From Cedecea neteri (GTDB lineage Bacteria; Pseudomonadota; Gammaproteobacteria; Enterobacterales; Enterobacteriaceae): a stretch of DNA of 64,000 bases. The stretch lies in assembly GCF_000758305.1 (NCBI RefSeq), contig NZ_CP009458.1, positions 2,666,001-2,730,000 of the forward strand. The letters are read 5' to 3'. The notes beneath the pieces were generated by a model that was not told the origin of the DNA, ran no database searches, and worked only from the letters and a program-made list of their open reading frames with translations. Positions within the stretch are counted from its first letter, which is position 1, and every line of letters starts with the position of its first letter. The position numbers were made by a program, and so were the translations under genes. Positions 18,864-28,478 of this stretch are shown here, piece after piece.

Positions 18864-19547
18864 ATGACGGCATCCGCCCCGGTAATAACGATTGATGGCC
18901 CAAGTGGCGCCGGTAAAGGCACGCTTTGTAAGGCCATGGCCGAAGCGCTGCAGTGGCATCTGCTGGACTCTGGTGCGATTTATCGCGTTCTGGCGCTCGC
19001 TGCGTTACATCACCATGTTGATGTGGCTTCCGAAGACGCCCTGGTGCCTCTTGCGGCCCACCTGGACGTTCGGTTTATTTCTACCGAAGGCAATCTGGAA
19101 GTGGTCCTGGAAGGGGAAGACGTTAGCGCTGAAATCCGCACTCAGGAAGTGGCAAATGCGGCTTCTCAGGTGGCGGCGTTCCCTCGCGTGCGGGAAGCCT
19201 TGCTGCGTCGTCAGCGTGCTTTCCGTGAAGCGCCGGGTCTGATTGCCGACGGGCGGGATATGGGAACCGTTGTATTCCCAGACGCGCCGGTGAAAATTTT
19301 CCTTGATGCCTCCTCTGAAGAGCGCGCCCACAGGCGCATGCTACAGTTGCAGGGGAAAGGCTTTAGTGTTAACTTTGAGCGCCTTTTGGCCGAGATAAAG
19401 GAACGCGACGATCGCGACCGCAATCGGTCTGTAGCGCCGTTAGTGCCTGCTGCCGATGCTTTAGTACTGGATTCAACCAGTATGAGCATTGAGCAAGTAA
19501 TTGAAAAAGCGCTACAATACGCCCGCGAAAAGCTGGCGCTCGCTTGA
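18864..19547 (+). CDS. cmk: Cytidylate kinase
   Basis: Phosphorylates CMP and dCMP to the diphosphates, salvaging nucleotides from RNA turnover. It has 227 residues, as in E. coli. The P-loop GPSGAGKGT is at residues 12-20. The CMP-binding insert typical of the long bacterial form follows, then ADGRDMGTVVFPDA and the lid region RRMLQLQGKG. The frame is open upstream from 18777, but ATG 18864 has AGGAG at the right distance. cmk sits upstream of rpsA, as in other enterics, and its end carries the main rpsA promoter. Confidence 0.97.
   Translation: MTASAPVITIDGPSGAGKGTLCKAMAEALQWHLLDSGAIYRVLALAALHHHVDVASEDALVPLAAHLDVRFISTEGNLEVVLEGEDVSAEIRTQEVANAASQVAAFPRVREALLRRQRAFREAPGLIADGRDMGTVVFPDAPVKIFLDASSEERAHRRMLQLQGKGFSVNFERLLAEIKERDDRDRNRSVAPLVPAADALVLDSTSMSIEQVIEKALQYAREKLALA
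19489..19518 (+). promoter_or_regulatory. Predicted main promoter of rpsA inside cmk
   Basis: TTGAGC (19489-19494), an 18-base spacer and TACAAT (19513-19518), inside the last codons of cmk. The bases after the -10 are GC-rich (ACGCCCGCG), the discriminator type of stringently controlled ribosomal promoters. Confidence 0.65.
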
Positions 19548-19570
19548 GATAGCGACCCATTTTGTAGTAC

Positions 19571-19661
19571 CCCCGCTGCAACGGAGTGTGAGCGGGTATG
19601 TAAAACAACCCCATCCGGCATGACGCCAGATGGACGTTAATCTAACTTTTGAAGATTAAAC
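19571..19661 (+). promoter_or_regulatory. rpsA translational control leader
   Basis: The leader has no normal Shine-Dalgarno. It contains hairpins CCCGCT/AGCGGG (19572-19577 with 19591-19596, carrying ACGGAG in the loop) and CATCC..AGATG around 19612-19632, separated by A/T-rich single-stranded stretches. This is the arrangement described for E. coli rpsA, where S1 protein binds its own mRNA and represses translation. The assignment is by resemblance, not by folding calculation. Confidence 0.65.
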
Positions 19662-21335
19662 ATGACTGAATCTTTTGCTCAACTATTTGAAGAATCCCTT
19701 AAAACAATCGAAACCCGTCCGGGTTCCATCGTTCGTGGCGTTGTTGTTGCTATCGACAAAGACGTCGTTCTGGTTGATGCGGGCCTGAAATCTGAATCTG
19801 CAATCCCTGCAGAGCAGTTCAAAAACGCAGCTGGCGAACTGGAAATTCAGGTTGGCGACGAAGTTGACGTTGCGCTGGACGCAGTAGAAGACGGCTTCGG
19901 TGAAACCCTGCTGTCCCGTGAGAAAGCTAAACGTCACGAAGCTTGGATCACGCTGGAAAAAGCTTACGAAGAAGCTGAAACTGTGGTCGGTGTTATCAAC
20001 GGCAAAGTTAAAGGTGGCTTCACTGTTGAGCTGAACGGTATTCGTGCGTTCCTGCCAGGTTCCTTGGTTGACGTTCGTCCAGTTCGTGACACTCTGCACC
20101 TCGAAGGCAAAGAGCTTGAGTTCAAAGTGATCAAGCTGGACCAGAAACGCAACAACGTTGTTGTTTCCCGTCGTGCGGTTATCGAGTCTGAGAACAGCGC
20201 AGAGCGCGATCAGCTGCTCGAAAACCTGCAAGAAGGCATGGAAGTTAAAGGTATCGTTAAGAACCTCACTGACTACGGTGCATTCGTTGACCTGGGTGGC
20301 GTTGATGGCCTGCTGCACATCACCGATATGGCATGGAAACGCGTTAAGCATCCAAGCGAAATCGTGAACGTTGGCGACGAAATCACTGTTAAAGTGCTGA
20401 AGTTCGACCGCGAACGTACCCGTGTTTCCCTCGGCCTGAAACAGCTGGGCGAAGATCCATGGGTAGCTATCGCTAAGCGTTATCCAGAAGGTACCAAACT
20501 GACTGGTCGCGTGACCAACCTGACCGACTACGGCTGCTTCGTTGAAATCGAAGAAGGCGTTGAAGGCTTGGTTCACGTTTCCGAAATGGATTGGACCAAC
20601 AAAAACATCCACCCATCCAAAGTTGTTAACGTTGGTGATGTAGTGGAAGTTATGGTTCTGGATATCGACGAAGAACGTCGTCGTATCTCCCTGGGTCTGA
20701 AGCAGTGCAAAAACAACCCATGGCAGCAGTTCGCTGAGACCCACAACAAAGGCGATCGCGTTGAAGGTAAAATCAAGTCTATCACTGACTTCGGTATCTT
20801 CATCGGCCTGGACGGCGGCATCGACGGCCTGGTTCACCTGTCTGACATCTCCTGGAACGTTGCAGGCGAAGAAGCAGTACGTGAATACAAAAAAGGCGAC
20901 GAAATTGCAGCCGTTGTTCTGCAGGTTGACGCAGAGCGTGAGCGTATCTCCCTGGGCGTTAAACAGCTCGCAGAAGATCCGTTCAACAACTACGTTGCGC
21001 TGAACAAGAAAGGTACTATCGTTACTGGTAAAGTAACGGCAGTTGACGCGAAAGGTGCTACAGTTGAATTAGCAGATGGCGTAGAAGGCTACCTGCGTGC
21101 TTCTGAAGCTTCCCGTGACCGCGTTGAAGATGCAACTCTGGTTCTGAACGTTGGCGACGATGTTGAAGCTAAATTCACCGGCGTTGATCGTAAAAACCGT
21201 GTTGTGAGCCTGTCTGTTCGTGCTAAAGACGAAGCTGACGAGAAAGATGCAATTGCGACTGTTAACAACAAACAGGAAGAAGGCAACTTCTCTAACGCAA
21301 TGGCTGAAGCATTCAAAGCAGCTAAAGGCGAGTAA
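19662..21335 (+). CDS. rpsA: 30S ribosomal protein S1
   Basis: Largest ribosomal protein; it binds mRNA and delivers weakly structured or Shine-Dalgarno-poor messages to the 30S subunit. It has 557 residues with six S1-type OB-fold repeats. Domains 1-2 bind the ribosome and domains 3-6 bind RNA. The repeat signature (G.V..LTDYGAFVDLGGVDGLLHITDMAW and kin) recurs at about residues 190, 277, 364 and 451. Codon use is strongly biased as expected for a very abundant protein, and this produces long spurious open frames on the other strand. The start MTESFAQLFEESL is conserved. Confidence 0.99.
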   Translation: MTESFAQLFEESLKTIETRPGSIVRGVVVAIDKDVVLVDAGLKSESAIPAEQFKNAAGELEIQVGDEVDVALDAVEDGFGETLLSREKAKRHEAWITLEKAYEEAETVVGVINGKVKGGFTVELNGIRAFLPGSLVDVRPVRDTLHLEGKELEFKVIKLDQKRNNVVVSRRAVIESENSAERDQLLENLQEGMEVKGIVKNLTDYGAFVDLGGVDGLLHITDMAWKRVKHPSEIVNVGDEITVKVLKFDRERTRVSLGLKQLGEDPWVAIAKRYPEGTKLTGRVTNLTDYGCFVEIEEGVEGLVHVSEMDWTNKNIHPSKVVNVGDVVEVMVLDIDEERRRISLGLKQCKNNPWQQFAETHNKGDRVEGKIKSITDFGIFIGLDGGIDGLVHLSDISWNVAGEEAVREYKKGDEIAAVVLQVDAERERISLGVKQLAEDPFNNYVALNKKGTIVTGKVTAVDAKGATVELADGVEGYLRASEASRDRVEDATLVLNVGDDVEAKFTGVDRKNRVVSLSVRAKDEADEKDAIATVNNKQEEGNFSNAMAEAFKAAKGE

Positions 21336-21378
21336 TCGTCCGAGCGTTGTATCCCGGCTTCTGCCAGGGTATAAAATC

Positions 21379-21402
21379 AGGGCGGCTTCGGCCGCCCTTG
21401 TT
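21379..21402 (+). terminator. Probable terminator after rpsA
   Basis: An 8-bp stem AGGGCGGC/GCCGCCCT around the stable TTCG tetraloop (21379-21398), followed by TGTTCG. The short T tract suggests partial termination before ihfB. Confidence 0.75.
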
Positions 21403-21450
21403 CGATTGATAGCTGTAAGCTAATTTTCCTGAAAGGAAACCGGAGGAATC

Positions 21451-21735
21451 ATGACCAAGTCAGAATTGATCGAAAGACTTGCAACCCAGCAATCTCACAT
21501 CCCTGCGAAAGCAGTAGAAGATGCGGTGAAGGAAATGCTGGAGCATATGGCCTCTACGCTCGCCGAGGGTGAACGTATTGAAATCCGGGGTTTCGGCAGT
21601 TTCTCCTTACACTATCGCGCTCCTCGCACCGGACGTAACCCAAAAACCGGCGACAAAGTGGATCTGGAAGGCAAATACGTTCCACACTTTAAGCCAGGCA
21701 AAGAGTTGCGTGACCGCGCCAATATTTACGGCTAA
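21451..21735 (+). CDS. ihfB: Integration host factor subunit beta
   Basis: One half of the IHF heterodimer, a nucleoid protein that bends DNA by about 160 degrees at WATCAANNNNTTR sites. It has 94 residues. The N-terminal helices start MTKSELIERLATQQ. The beta-arm signature GFGSFSLHYRAPRTGRNPKTGDKV contains the intercalating proline (RNPKTG). ATG follows GGAGG at 21441-21445. It lies 115 bases after rpsA, the standard enteric position, and ends in a strong terminator. Confidence 0.98.
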   Translation: MTKSELIERLATQQSHIPAKAVEDAVKEMLEHMASTLAEGERIEIRGFGSFSLHYRAPRTGRNPKTGDKVDLEGKYVPHFKPGKELRDRANIYG

Positions 21736-21750
21736 TTCCTTAGAGTTAGC

Positions 21751-21785
21751 AAAAATGGCACCTCAAATGAGGTGCCATTTTTTTT
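21751..21785 (+). terminator. Rho-independent terminator after ihfB
   Basis: A 14-bp perfect stem (from 21751 to 21782) around AAAT, followed by further T residues; one of the strongest terminators in the window. Confidence 0.96.
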
Positions 21786-21937
21786 ACTGATTTTACTATT
21801 TTGCGAGCGCCTTCCCGCAGGCTAACGCAACATTGTGAAGTCAGGCTCAGTGCACCCCATCCCATCACGTATTTCCCCGATCGCTTTCTGATTTAATCTC
21901 AAGATTCCCGCACACTGCCTGCACCAAGGAGGTGGAT

Positions 21938-24205
21938 GTGTTTTCTATTCCTGCCGTTGCTGGCGCCGTTCTGATTAGCGCTTTTCCATTGCTATGGTTG
22001 CCTGTTATCCCGGAGCAAAAGAGTATTTTGCTACTTCTGGCGGCTACGCTGGTACTGGCAAGCATTTTAGGCCGTATCGCCTGGATCCGTTATCTGGTGT
22101 TGTGTCTTTTGTTATTAATCTGGAACCTGCTGAGTGCGCGGCAAATGCTGGATATGTTCTCTGAATTCGGGGAGAAACCGCTGACCGTGCAGGTGAAAAT
22201 TATGAGAAGTGATGGCGAAAAACGGCATGAACTGCGAATAGTCAAACGGGATGATCGTTACCTGTTTCCTGCTCCAGGTGTTGTGTTGCAAAACAGCGTA
22301 TTGCCAGAGCCCGTTTGTGAAGGGCAAACGTGGTTAATGACGCTACGTCTTCGCCCGGTGCATGGGCGTCTTAATGAGGGCATTTTTGACGGGCAGCGCT
22401 ATGCGCTTTCGCAGATGCTGCCGTTTAGTGGCAGAGTATTGAAGGCAAACTTACTATCAGATAGCTGCAATATTAGAGGCAAATGGCTCCAGCAAGCTCA
22501 ACATGCCACTGCACATCTCCCATGGCAGGGAGTGCTTATCGCGCTGGGTTTTGGGGAGCGAATAGATGTCAGCGCAGACGTCAAAAAAATCATGCGTGAC
22601 ACCGGCACAGCGCATCTGATGGCTATTTCTGGGCTGCATATTGCGTTAGCCGGTGGGATTGGCTGGCTGTTCGCCCGGGCTGTGCAATTTTGTCTACCCG
22701 CCTCGATGATAGGGTTTCGTTTCCCTTTATTGATGAGCTTTAGCGTTGCGCTCTTTTACACCTGGCTATCGGGGATGAATCCGCCAGCGGTCAGAACCCA
22801 GGTTGGGATGGGCATTTGGGCAATACTACGTTTGAGCGGCAGAAAGTGGTCATCCTGGGATGTGTTGTTGTGTTGTGTCGCGGGCATCGTGTTTAGTGAA
22901 CCGATGACGATTTTGTCTGAAAGTCTTTGGCTTTCCGCGCTTGCGGTCTGTGGGCTTATTTTTTGGTACCAGTGGGTGCCGCTGCCACGTATGACGGTAA
23001 ATCGTTGGCTCCGGCCTTTTACCGATCTGCTTTATTTGCAAATTGGAATCACGTTACTGCTTATCCCACTGCAGGTGGTCCTCTTTCATGGCATCAGTTT
23101 GACTTCGTTGGCCGCTAATCTCTTCGCTGTGCCGTGGATTACCTTCGTTAGCGTCCCCTTAATTTTAGCCGGCATGGCGCTCGGAGAAGTCCCTGTCACT
23201 GGCGAGGTGCTTTGGACACTGGCCGATAAATCACTTGGGGGGGTATTCGGGTTATTGGCTGGGTTGCCGGAAGGGTGGAAAGAACTCGATCGCCGTTATC
23301 AATTTCTGTCGTTCATTGCCTGGTGGGCCATAGTGATATGGCGATTCGGTTTTTGGCGAAGCTCTTCCGCTACGGCTGCGGCAGTGTTGCTTATGATGAC
23401 GCTTCCCTTTTGGCGTAAGCCGGGGGCCAATAGCTGGGCCGTCCATATGCTTGATGTCGGGCATGGGCTTGCCATGGTGATTGAGCGTGAAGGGAAAGCG
23501 TTACTCTACGACACGGGCAACGCATGGCCTGGGGGAGACGCGGCTAAAACCGTGATTATTCCCTGGTTAAAATGGCGAAACCTTCAGCCAGAGCACGTCA
23601 TTATTAGCCATGAGCACCTTGATCATATCGGCGGATTGAAAAGTCTTAAGCAGCAGTGGCCTGCCTTAAATATTCGTAGCCCTTTGCGCTGGGAGGGACA
23701 TGAGCCTTGCTTTCGTGGTCAACAATGGGCATGGCAAGAGATTCAATTCGATGTGCTGTGGCCACCCGAAGAGTATGAGGGGAGCAGCAACAATCGCTCT
23801 TGTGTGGTTAAAGTTAGTCACGGAGGATTCAGCCTTTTGCTTACGGGGGACCTGGAGGCAAATGCAGAATTGGCTATGCTGAGAAAACGGTGGCAAACGC
23901 TAGAAGCCAATATCTTGCAGGTACCTCATCACGGGAGCCGCACGTCGTCCAGCGGCCCTTTACTGAGAGCCATTTCAGGCAGCGTGGCGTTGGCTTCTGC
24001 TTCCAGGTTCAACGCCTGGCGTTTACCGTCTTCAACAATTATCAATCGTTACCGGCAATACGGTTATCAGTGGCATGACACGGCTCAATCAGGGCAGCTG
24101 ACAATTGAAATAAAGGGTGATAAATGGCAAATCTCTGGCTTCAGAGAACAAATATTGCCCCGTTGGTATCATCAGTGGTTTGGCGTCACCCGAGATAATG
24201 GGTAG
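21938..24205 (+). CDS. ycaI: ComEC/Rec2-family protein YcaI
   Basis: Polytopic inner-membrane protein related to the ComEC DNA-uptake channel. In enterics its role is uncertain, though a competence-like use of DNA as nutrient has been proposed. It has 755 residues. The N-terminal part contains membrane helices, then the Competence domain (DTGTAHLMAISGLHIALAGG). The C-terminal third is a metallo-beta-lactamase-like domain (VGHGLAMVI, ISHEHLDHIGG, LLTGDLE, VPHHGS). GTG 21938 follows AGGAGG at 21927-21932 with a 5-base gap. An earlier GTG at 21932 overlaps that ribosome site and is unlikely. msbA starts 37 bases later. Confidence 0.93.
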   Translation: MFSIPAVAGAVLISAFPLLWLPVIPEQKSILLLLAATLVLASILGRIAWIRYLVLCLLLLIWNLLSARQMLDMFSEFGEKPLTVQVKIMRSDGEKRHELRIVKRDDRYLFPAPGVVLQNSVLPEPVCEGQTWLMTLRLRPVHGRLNEGIFDGQRYALSQMLPFSGRVLKANLLSDSCNIRGKWLQQAQHATAHLPWQGVLIALGFGERIDVSADVKKIMRDTGTAHLMAISGLHIALAGGIGWLFARAVQFCLPASMIGFRFPLLMSFSVALFYTWLSGMNPPAVRTQVGMGIWAILRLSGRKWSSWDVLLCCVAGIVFSEPMTILSESLWLSALAVCGLIFWYQWVPLPRMTVNRWLRPFTDLLYLQIGITLLLIPLQVVLFHGISLTSLAANLFAVPWITFVSVPLILAGMALGEVPVTGEVLWTLADKSLGGVFGLLAGLPEGWKELDRRYQFLSFIAWWAIVIWRFGFWRSSSATAAAVLLMMTLPFWRKPGANSWAVHMLDVGHGLAMVIEREGKALLYDTGNAWPGGDAAKTVIIPWLKWRNLQPEHVIISHEHLDHIGGLKSLKQQWPALNIRSPLRWEGHEPCFRGQQWAWQEIQFDVLWPPEEYEGSSNNRSCVVKVSHGGFSLLLTGDLEANAELAMLRKRWQTLEANILQVPHHGSRTSSSGPLLRAISGSVALASASRFNAWRLPSSTIINRYRQYGYQWHDTAQSGQLTIEIKGDKWQISGFREQILPRWYHQWFGVTRDNG

Positions 24206-24242
24206 AATATGCGGCTATTTCATAAAAGGCTGGTTCGACTTA

Positions 24243-25991
24243 ATGCAGAACGATAAAGATCTCTCCACATGGCAGACTTTCCGCCGGCTCTGGCCGATGA
24301 TTTCCCCCTTTAGAACGGGTCTGATTGTGGCTGGGATAGCGTTAATCCTTAATGCGGCGAGTGATACCTATATGCTTTCGCTGCTTAAACCATTACTGGA
24401 TGATGGTTTTGGTAAAACGGACTCTTCTGTACTGCTATGGATGCCTCTGGCGGTGATTGCGTTGATGCTACTGCGCGGCGTGACCAGCTATGTTTCAAGC
24501 TACTGTATTTCATGGGTGTCTGGCATGGTGGTCATGAACATGCGCCGTCGCCTGTTCAGCCACATGATGGGGATGCCGGTTTCATTTTTCGACCAGCAGT
24601 CTACCGGAACGTTACTCTCCCGTATTACCTATGACTCTGAGCAGGTTGCCTCCTCCTCCTCTGGCGCACTGATCACCGTTGTTCGTGAAGGGGCATCAAT
24701 TATTGGCCTGTTTGTACTGATGTTCTGGTACAGCTGGCAGCTTTCAGTGATCCTGATTGTGTTAGCACCCATTGTGTCTTTTGCTATTCGCTTTGTTTCT
24801 AAGCGCTTCCGTAATATCAGCAAAAACATGCAGAACACCATGGGGCAGGTGACGACCAGCGCAGAGCAGATGCTGAAGGGGCACAAAGAAGTGCTTATTT
24901 TCGGTGGCCAGCAGGTAGAGACCGATCGTTTTGACAAGGTCAGTAACCGCATGCGTAATCAGGGGATGAAGCTGGTTTCAGCCTCTTCTATCTCCGATCC
25001 GATTATTCAGCTCATTGCTTCCCTGGCGTTGGCCTTTGTGCTTTATGCCGCCAGCTTCCCAAGCGTTATGGAAACCCTGACTGCCGGTACCATTACCGTG
25101 GTGTTCTCCTCGATGATTGCGCTAATGCGTCCGCTTAAGTCACTGACTAACGTCAACGCTCAATTCCAGCGCGGGATGGCAGCATGCCAAACGTTGTTCT
25201 CTATCCTTGACTCGGAGCAGGAAAAGGACGAGGGCAAGCTCGTTATCGAACGTTCTAAGGGTGATGTTGAATTCCGCAACGTGACCTTCACCTATCCAGG
25301 CCGTGATGTTCCTGCTCTGCGTAACATCAATCTGACCATTCCTGCCGGAAAAACCGTTGCGCTGGTAGGGCGCTCAGGTTCGGGTAAATCGACTATTGCC
25401 AGTCTGATCACGCGTTTCTACGAGCAGCAGGAAGGTGAAATCCTCATTGACGGGCATGATGTACGTGAATACACCCTTGCATCTCTGCGCAATCAGGTGG
25501 GGCTGGTGTCCCAAAATGTTCATCTCTTTAACGATACCGTAGCGAATAATATTGCCTACGCTCGTACCGGCGAGTATTCCCGTGAGGATATCGAAAAGGC
25601 CGCGCGTATGGCCTATGCGATGGACTTCATCAGCAAAATGGACAACGGGTTGGATACCATGATCGGTGAGAATGGTGTGCTCCTCTCCGGCGGCCAGCGT
25701 CAGCGTATAGCCATTGCTCGTGCACTGCTGCGTGACAGCCCAATCCTGGTTCTGGATGAGGCAACTTCTGCGCTCGACACGGAATCAGAGCGTGCTATTC
25801 AATCCGCTTTGGATGAACTGCAAAAAAACCGTACATCACTGGTGATTGCTCACCGTCTGTCGACGATTGAGCAGGCTGATGAAATCGTGGTGGTAGAAGA
25901 TGGCCGCATTGTCGAGCGCGGGCCTCACCTGGAGCTGCTGGCCCATCGCGGCGTCTATGCCCAGCTACATAAGATGCAATTCGGCGAATGA
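24243..25991 (+). CDS. msbA: Lipid A export ATP-binding/permease protein MsbA
   Basis: Homodimeric ABC exporter that flips core-lipid A across the inner membrane. It has 582 residues, as in E. coli. Six transmembrane helices occupy roughly residues 20-320. The nucleotide-binding domain shows Walker A GRSGSGKST, signature LSGGQRQR, Walker B ILVLDEATSALD and the switch histidine in IAHRLST. The frame is open from 24117 within ycaI, but ATG 24243 gives the conserved MQNDKDLSTWQTFRRLWP. Its last four bases overlap lpxK (ATGA), so the two are translationally coupled. Confidence 0.99.
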   Translation: MQNDKDLSTWQTFRRLWPMISPFRTGLIVAGIALILNAASDTYMLSLLKPLLDDGFGKTDSSVLLWMPLAVIALMLLRGVTSYVSSYCISWVSGMVVMNMRRRLFSHMMGMPVSFFDQQSTGTLLSRITYDSEQVASSSSGALITVVREGASIIGLFVLMFWYSWQLSVILIVLAPIVSFAIRFVSKRFRNISKNMQNTMGQVTTSAEQMLKGHKEVLIFGGQQVETDRFDKVSNRMRNQGMKLVSASSISDPIIQLIASLALAFVLYAASFPSVMETLTAGTITVVFSSMIALMRPLKSLTNVNAQFQRGMAACQTLFSILDSEQEKDEGKLVIERSKGDVEFRNVTFTYPGRDVPALRNINLTIPAGKTVALVGRSGSGKSTIASLITRFYEQQEGEILIDGHDVREYTLASLRNQVGLVSQNVHLFNDTVANNIAYARTGEYSREDIEKAARMAYAMDFISKMDNGLDTMIGENGVLLSGGQRQRIAIARALLRDSPILVLDEATSALDTESERAIQSALDELQKNRTSLVIAHRLSTIEQADEIVVVEDGRIVERGPHLELLAHRGVYAQLHKMQFGE

Positions 25992-26971
25992 TAGAGCGTA
26001 TCTGGTCGGGAAAATCACCTCTCTACCTGCTGCTGTTGCCGCTTTCCTGGCTTTATGGCCTGGTGAGCGGCGTTATTCGCCTGTCTTACCGTCTTGGTCT
26101 GCGTGCCACATGGCGTGCCCCTGTGCCTGTGGTGGTGGTTGGAAACCTGACGGCGGGGGGAAACGGGAAAACGCCTGTTGTTATCTGGCTTGTGGAGCAG
26201 CTCCAGCAGCGCGGTGTGCGAGTTGGCGTTGTGTCCCGGGGCTACGGCGGGAAAGCCGCTGCTTATCCTTTGCTGCTTGACGCAAAAACCACGTCCTCGG
26301 AAGCAGGAGACGAACCGGTACTTATTTTTCAACGTACCGGAGCCCCCGTTGCCGTTGCCCCAAAACGCAGCGAGGCTGTAAAAGCCCTCATCGCAGCTGA
26401 AGCTCCGCAAATCATTATTACCGATGATGGCCTGCAGCATTACGCCCTGGCGCGTGATAAAGAAATTGTTGTTATTGATGGTGCCCGCCGATTCGGTAAT
26501 GGCTGGTGGTTGCCTGCCGGGCCAATGCGCGAAAGAGCGGGGCGTCTACGCAGCGTGGACGCGGTCATCGTAAACGGTGGGGAGCCTCAGGCTGGCGAAA
26601 TCGCCATGCGCCTGAAGCCAGGTTTCGCCATTAACGTACTCACGGGTGAACGTCGCCCGGTAACAGATTTTACTGACGTGGTGGCAATGGCCGGGATTGG
26701 TCATCCACCGCGTTTCTTTGCCACGCTGGAGCAGTGCGGTATTGTGCCGGTTAAAACTGTTGCACTGGCCGATCATCAGGCCATTACCGAGCAGGACATG
26801 TCAGCTATCGCGACGGCGGAACAAGTCGTACTAATGACGGAAAAAGATGCCGTAAAATGCCGTGCGTTTGCTGGGGGCCATACAAACTGGTGGTATCTGC
26901 CTGTAGATGCGCAGCTCGATTCACCTCTCGCGGAAACGCTCCTCAAGCAATTACTGGCGCTGGTGCGTTAA
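25988..26971 (+). CDS. lpxK: Tetraacyldisaccharide 4'-kinase
   Basis: Membrane-associated kinase that adds the 4'-phosphate to the lipid A disaccharide, making lipid IVA. It has 327 residues. An N-terminal hydrophobic helix (LYLLLLPLSWLYGLVSG) anchors it. The unusual P-loop VGNLTAGGNGKT is at residues 51-62. DDGLQHYALARD supplies catalytic-site residues. The operon with msbA makes sense, as the product is MsbA's cargo once complete. The distal ycaQ is 43 bases downstream. Confidence 0.98.
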   Translation: MIERIWSGKSPLYLLLLPLSWLYGLVSGVIRLSYRLGLRATWRAPVPVVVVGNLTAGGNGKTPVVIWLVEQLQQRGVRVGVVSRGYGGKAAAYPLLLDAKTTSSEAGDEPVLIFQRTGAPVAVAPKRSEAVKALIAAEAPQIIITDDGLQHYALARDKEIVVIDGARRFGNGWWLPAGPMRERAGRLRSVDAVIVNGGEPQAGEIAMRLKPGFAINVLTGERRPVTDFTDVVAMAGIGHPPRFFATLEQCGIVPVKTVALADHQAITEQDMSAIATAEQVVLMTEKDAVKCRAFAGGHTNWWYLPVDAQLDSPLAETLLKQLLALVR

Positions 26972-27014
26972 TCTCTGCGGCACCGGTTATTCGTTCGTTG
27001 ATTACAGGTGTGCC

Positions 27015-28247
27015 ATGGCCGTTTCACAACTTTCATTACGAGCAGCCCGAAATCTTCACCTTGCAGCCCAGGGGTTACTTCAAAAACCTCGCCGTCGTGC
27101 ACGTCCCTCTGACGTCACCGACGCGATATCCCGCATGTCGTTGCTGCAAATTGACACCATTAATATTGTTGCCCGCAGCCCTTACCTGGTCTTGTTCAGC
27201 CGCCTTGGGCAGTATGAATCTGGCTGGCTTGATAGTGCCCTGGCGAGCGGAGAACTAATCGAATACTGGGCGCATGAAGCCTGTTTTTTGCCGAAAAAAG
27301 ATTTTGCGCTCATTCGCCACCGGATGCTGAGCCCTGAAAACATGGGCTGGAAATATCGGCCTGAATGGATGAAGGAGCATGCGGAAGATATCGGCCAGCT
27401 GCTCGCTTATATCAAAGACAATGGCCCCGTCCGCTCCGCTGATTTTGAGCATCCACGCAAAGGCGCGAGCGGCTGGTGGGAATGGAAGCCTCAGAAAAAA
27501 CATCTTGAGGGGTTATTTACCGCCGGGCAGGTGATGGTGACGGAGCGGCGTAATTTCCAACGAGTATATGATTTAACCCATCGCGTTATGCCGCAGTGGA
27601 ACGATGCCCAGCATCTGATTGAGCAGCCCGAGGCTGAGCTACTCATGTTGGAAAACAGCGCCCGTAGCCTGGGGATCTTTCGTCCGGAATGGCTCGCTGA
27701 TTACTACCGACTGAAAAACATTGCGTTAAAACCCCTGATAGAAAGCTGGCTTTCATCGGGGAACGTCATTCGCGTCCAGGTCGATAAACTGGGCGATATG
27801 CTGTTGCATCATTCGCTGCTCCCGCTGCTTGAAAAAGCGCAACAAAATCAGCTTAACGCGACCCACAGCGCTGTGCTCTCACCGTTTGACCCGGTCGTTT
27901 GGGATCGCCGCAGAGCAGAAGTGTTGTTTAACTTTTCCTATCGGCTGGAATGCTATACCCCGGCGGAAAAGCGCCGCTATGGTTATTTTGTTTTGCCACT
28001 ACTGCACAAAGGGACTCTCGTTGGCAGGATAGATGCAAAAATGCATCGCAAGCTGGGGCAACTGGAGGTGATAAGCCTCTATCTGGAAGAGGGTGTAAAA
28101 GTCACCGAGGCTTTGCAGGAAGGGCTTCGAGGCGCATTGACAGAATTTGCTCGCTGGCAATCCGCCACGCATCTTACCCTGGGTATTTTGCCTGCCGAAC
28201 TAAGAGAAAACTGGGGCGATGGTTGGGAAATGGCCCCGGCTGGCTAG
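27015..28247 (+). CDS. ycaQ: AlkX/YcaQ-type DNA glycosylase (HTH_42 family)
   Basis: Winged-helix DNA glycosylase of the AlkZ family. The E. coli protein (YcaQ, also called AlkX) unhooks nitrogen-mustard type interstrand crosslinks and removes N7-alkylpurines. It has 410 residues. The LQIDTINIVARSPY segment carries the Gln-x-Asp catalytic motif of this subgroup. HPRKGASGWWEWKP, THRVMP and LSPFDPVVWDR are conserved family stretches. ATG 27015 follows CAGGTG; earlier in-frame starts overlap lpxK and are not conserved. No terminator is seen between lpxK and ycaQ, so it may be part of the msbA operon. Confidence 0.92.
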   Translation: MAVSQLSLRAARNLHLAAQGLLQKPRRRARPSDVTDAISRMSLLQIDTINIVARSPYLVLFSRLGQYESGWLDSALASGELIEYWAHEACFLPKKDFALIRHRMLSPENMGWKYRPEWMKEHAEDIGQLLAYIKDNGPVRSADFEHPRKGASGWWEWKPQKKHLEGLFTAGQVMVTERRNFQRVYDLTHRVMPQWNDAQHLIEQPEAELLMLENSARSLGIFRPEWLADYYRLKNIALKPLIESWLSSGNVIRVQVDKLGDMLLHHSLLPLLEKAQQNQLNATHSAVLSPFDPVVWDRRRAEVLFNFSYRLECYTPAEKRRYGYFVLPLLHKGTLVGRIDAKMHRKLGQLEVISLYLEEGVKVTEALQEGLRGALTEFARWQSATHLTLGILPAELRENWGDGWEMAPAG

Positions 28248-28295
28248 TCATTTATGCTATTCTGGTGCCGTTGATGGCACTCATCTGGAGTAATT

Positions 28296-28478
28296 ATGGA
28301 AAGTCGTTTACTTGAAATCATTGCCTGCCCGGTTTGTAACGGCAAGCTCTACTATAATCAGGAAAAGCAAGAGCTTATCTGCAAGCCTGATGGCCTGGCC
28401 TTCCCGCTGCGTGACGGTATTCCGGTTCTGCTGGAAAGTGAAGCACGTACGCTGACTTCAGACGAGACCAATCCATGA
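28296..28478 (+). CDS. ycaR: Trm112-like small zinc-ribbon protein YcaR
   Basis: A 60-residue protein of the UPF0434/Trm112 family, whose precise role in bacteria is not settled. An N-terminal CPVCNG pair is seen with a single later Cys (LICKPDG); this incomplete cysteine set is usual for the enteric form. GLAFPLRDGIPVLL is the conserved C-terminal block. It overlaps kdsB by 4 bases (ATGA), so the two are translationally coupled, and the pairing is widely conserved. Confidence 0.95.
   Translation: MESRLLEIIACPVCNGKLYYNQEKQELICKPDGLAFPLRDGIPVLLESEARTLTSDETNP

Noticed and set aside
19683..20837. A 384-codon frame opposite rpsA
   Set aside because: Phe/Asn/Val-rich translation is the mirror of the biased S1 codons; no support.
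21938..24205. ycaI as evidence for natural transformation
   Set aside because: ComEC-like proteins are universal in enterics and no pilus or other competence genes are in the window.
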